A DNA stretch of 64,000 nucleotides from Alistipes sp. (GTDB lineage Bacteria; Bacteroidota; Bacteroidia; Bacteroidales; Rikenellaceae), in NCBI GenBank assembly GCA_021202985.1, contig JAJQCA010000046.1, forward strand, positions 81,217-145,216, written 5' to 3'. Position numbers and translations under genes: made by a program. The notes below the pieces were generated by a model that was given only the letters and a program-made list of their open reading frames with translations, was not told the DNA's origin and did no database searches. Position 1 is the first letter of the stretch. Each line of letters starts with the position of its first letter. Below are positions 63,809 through 64,000 of the stretch, in pieces.

Positions 63809-64000
63809 TGTATCCTTTGAGTTTTAATTGAATCTCTACGTAGCTTGCGGGCTATCGGGATTTCTCTGTTCTGCTCCGCAGAGCCTGGATCGCGGCCTGA
63901 TCACCGCACCTGTGCGGTTCTTCGATCCCGCCGGGGCAGTCCCGACCGCGGGCTACGGTCGGCGAATCGTTACCCTGCGAATTAGTGCCGCCGTTGGCGG
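63809..64000 (-). promoter_or_regulatory. rpoB upstream spacer with hairpins
   Basis: The last 190 bp before rpoB hold no gene I can read and no rplL end. On the minus strand CCGACCG...CGGTCGG and ACCGCAC...GTGCGGT form stems, so the leader or rplL-rpoB spacer is structured. No TAnnTTTG box is seen. Confidence 0.4.

Overview
The window reads as chromosomal DNA of a GC-rich Bacteroidales bacterium, most likely Rikenellaceae/Alistipes-like. The order-level call rests on several things seen directly: TAnnTTTG (-7) promoter boxes without sigma70-type -10 boxes, lipoproteins with acidic residues after the lipobox Cys, a TonB receptor with an N-terminal CarboxypepD_reg-like domain, paired M16 peptidases, a WbqC-like protein, and the trp gene order B-E-G-D-C-F-A. 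The genus guess is inference from base composition and gene content. No rRNA, tRNA, CRISPR array, prophage or intact insertion sequence was seen. Most long antisense ORFs in the track are shadows caused by high GC.

Layout. 1-4.5 kb: 3' part of lnt, then folC, ruvB and mgsA on the + strand. 4.7-10 kb: an AraC-type regulator divergent from a lipoprotein/TonB-receptor pair, with an inverted repeat between them. 10.06-10.3 kb: degenerate dispersed repeats. 10.4-13.4 kb (-): LolC/E-type permease, menaquinone methyltransferase, an LEA-like lipoprotein and a SPOR protein. 13.7-17.3 kb: SDR, membrane Zn peptidase, dtd, a membrane protein of unknown function and a small MazG-like protein with altered metal ligands. 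17.3-24.4 kb (-): complete trp operon preceded by a legible attenuator (leader peptide with three consecutive Trp codons, mutually exclusive hairpins, terminator). 24.5-26.5 kb: two exported proteins of unknown function. 26.7-31.7 kb: two GT-C (ArnT-like) transferases, a DPM1-like GT2 and a LAB_N-repeat membrane protein, which look like an envelope lipid/glycan modification module. 31.8-34.3 kb (-): exported proteins including a CE7-type esterase. 34.7-36.1 kb: glutamate decarboxylase. 36.4-39.3 kb: HxlR regulator overlapping an NlpE-like lipoprotein, a divergent DJ-1/PfpI-like protein, a lipocalin and a WbqC-like protein. 39.5-43 kb (-): an active/inactive M16 peptidase pair and mtgA. 43.5-47.1 kb: pyruvate:ferredoxin oxidoreductase. 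47.2-49.9 kb: small exported proteins and an XRE-type regulator. 49.85-50.43 kb: a gene-less, strongly structured stretch. 50.4-55.4 kb: dus, argS and an LTA-synthase-like membrane enzyme. 55.6-63.8 kb (-): rpoC and rpoB.

Working together, these genes describe an anaerobe with pyruvate oxidation through ferredoxin, menaquinone, glutamate decarboxylation, full tryptophan synthesis under attenuation control, and a large investment in the envelope. The items most worth a second look are the trp attenuator, a decayed tandem copy of the trpD 3' end inside the operon, the GT-C/GT2/LAB_N module, matching hydrophobic segments in the TonB receptor and its partner lipoprotein, the structured gene-less stretch near 50 kb, and the Cys-rich tail of the HxlR regulator that overlaps nlpE.
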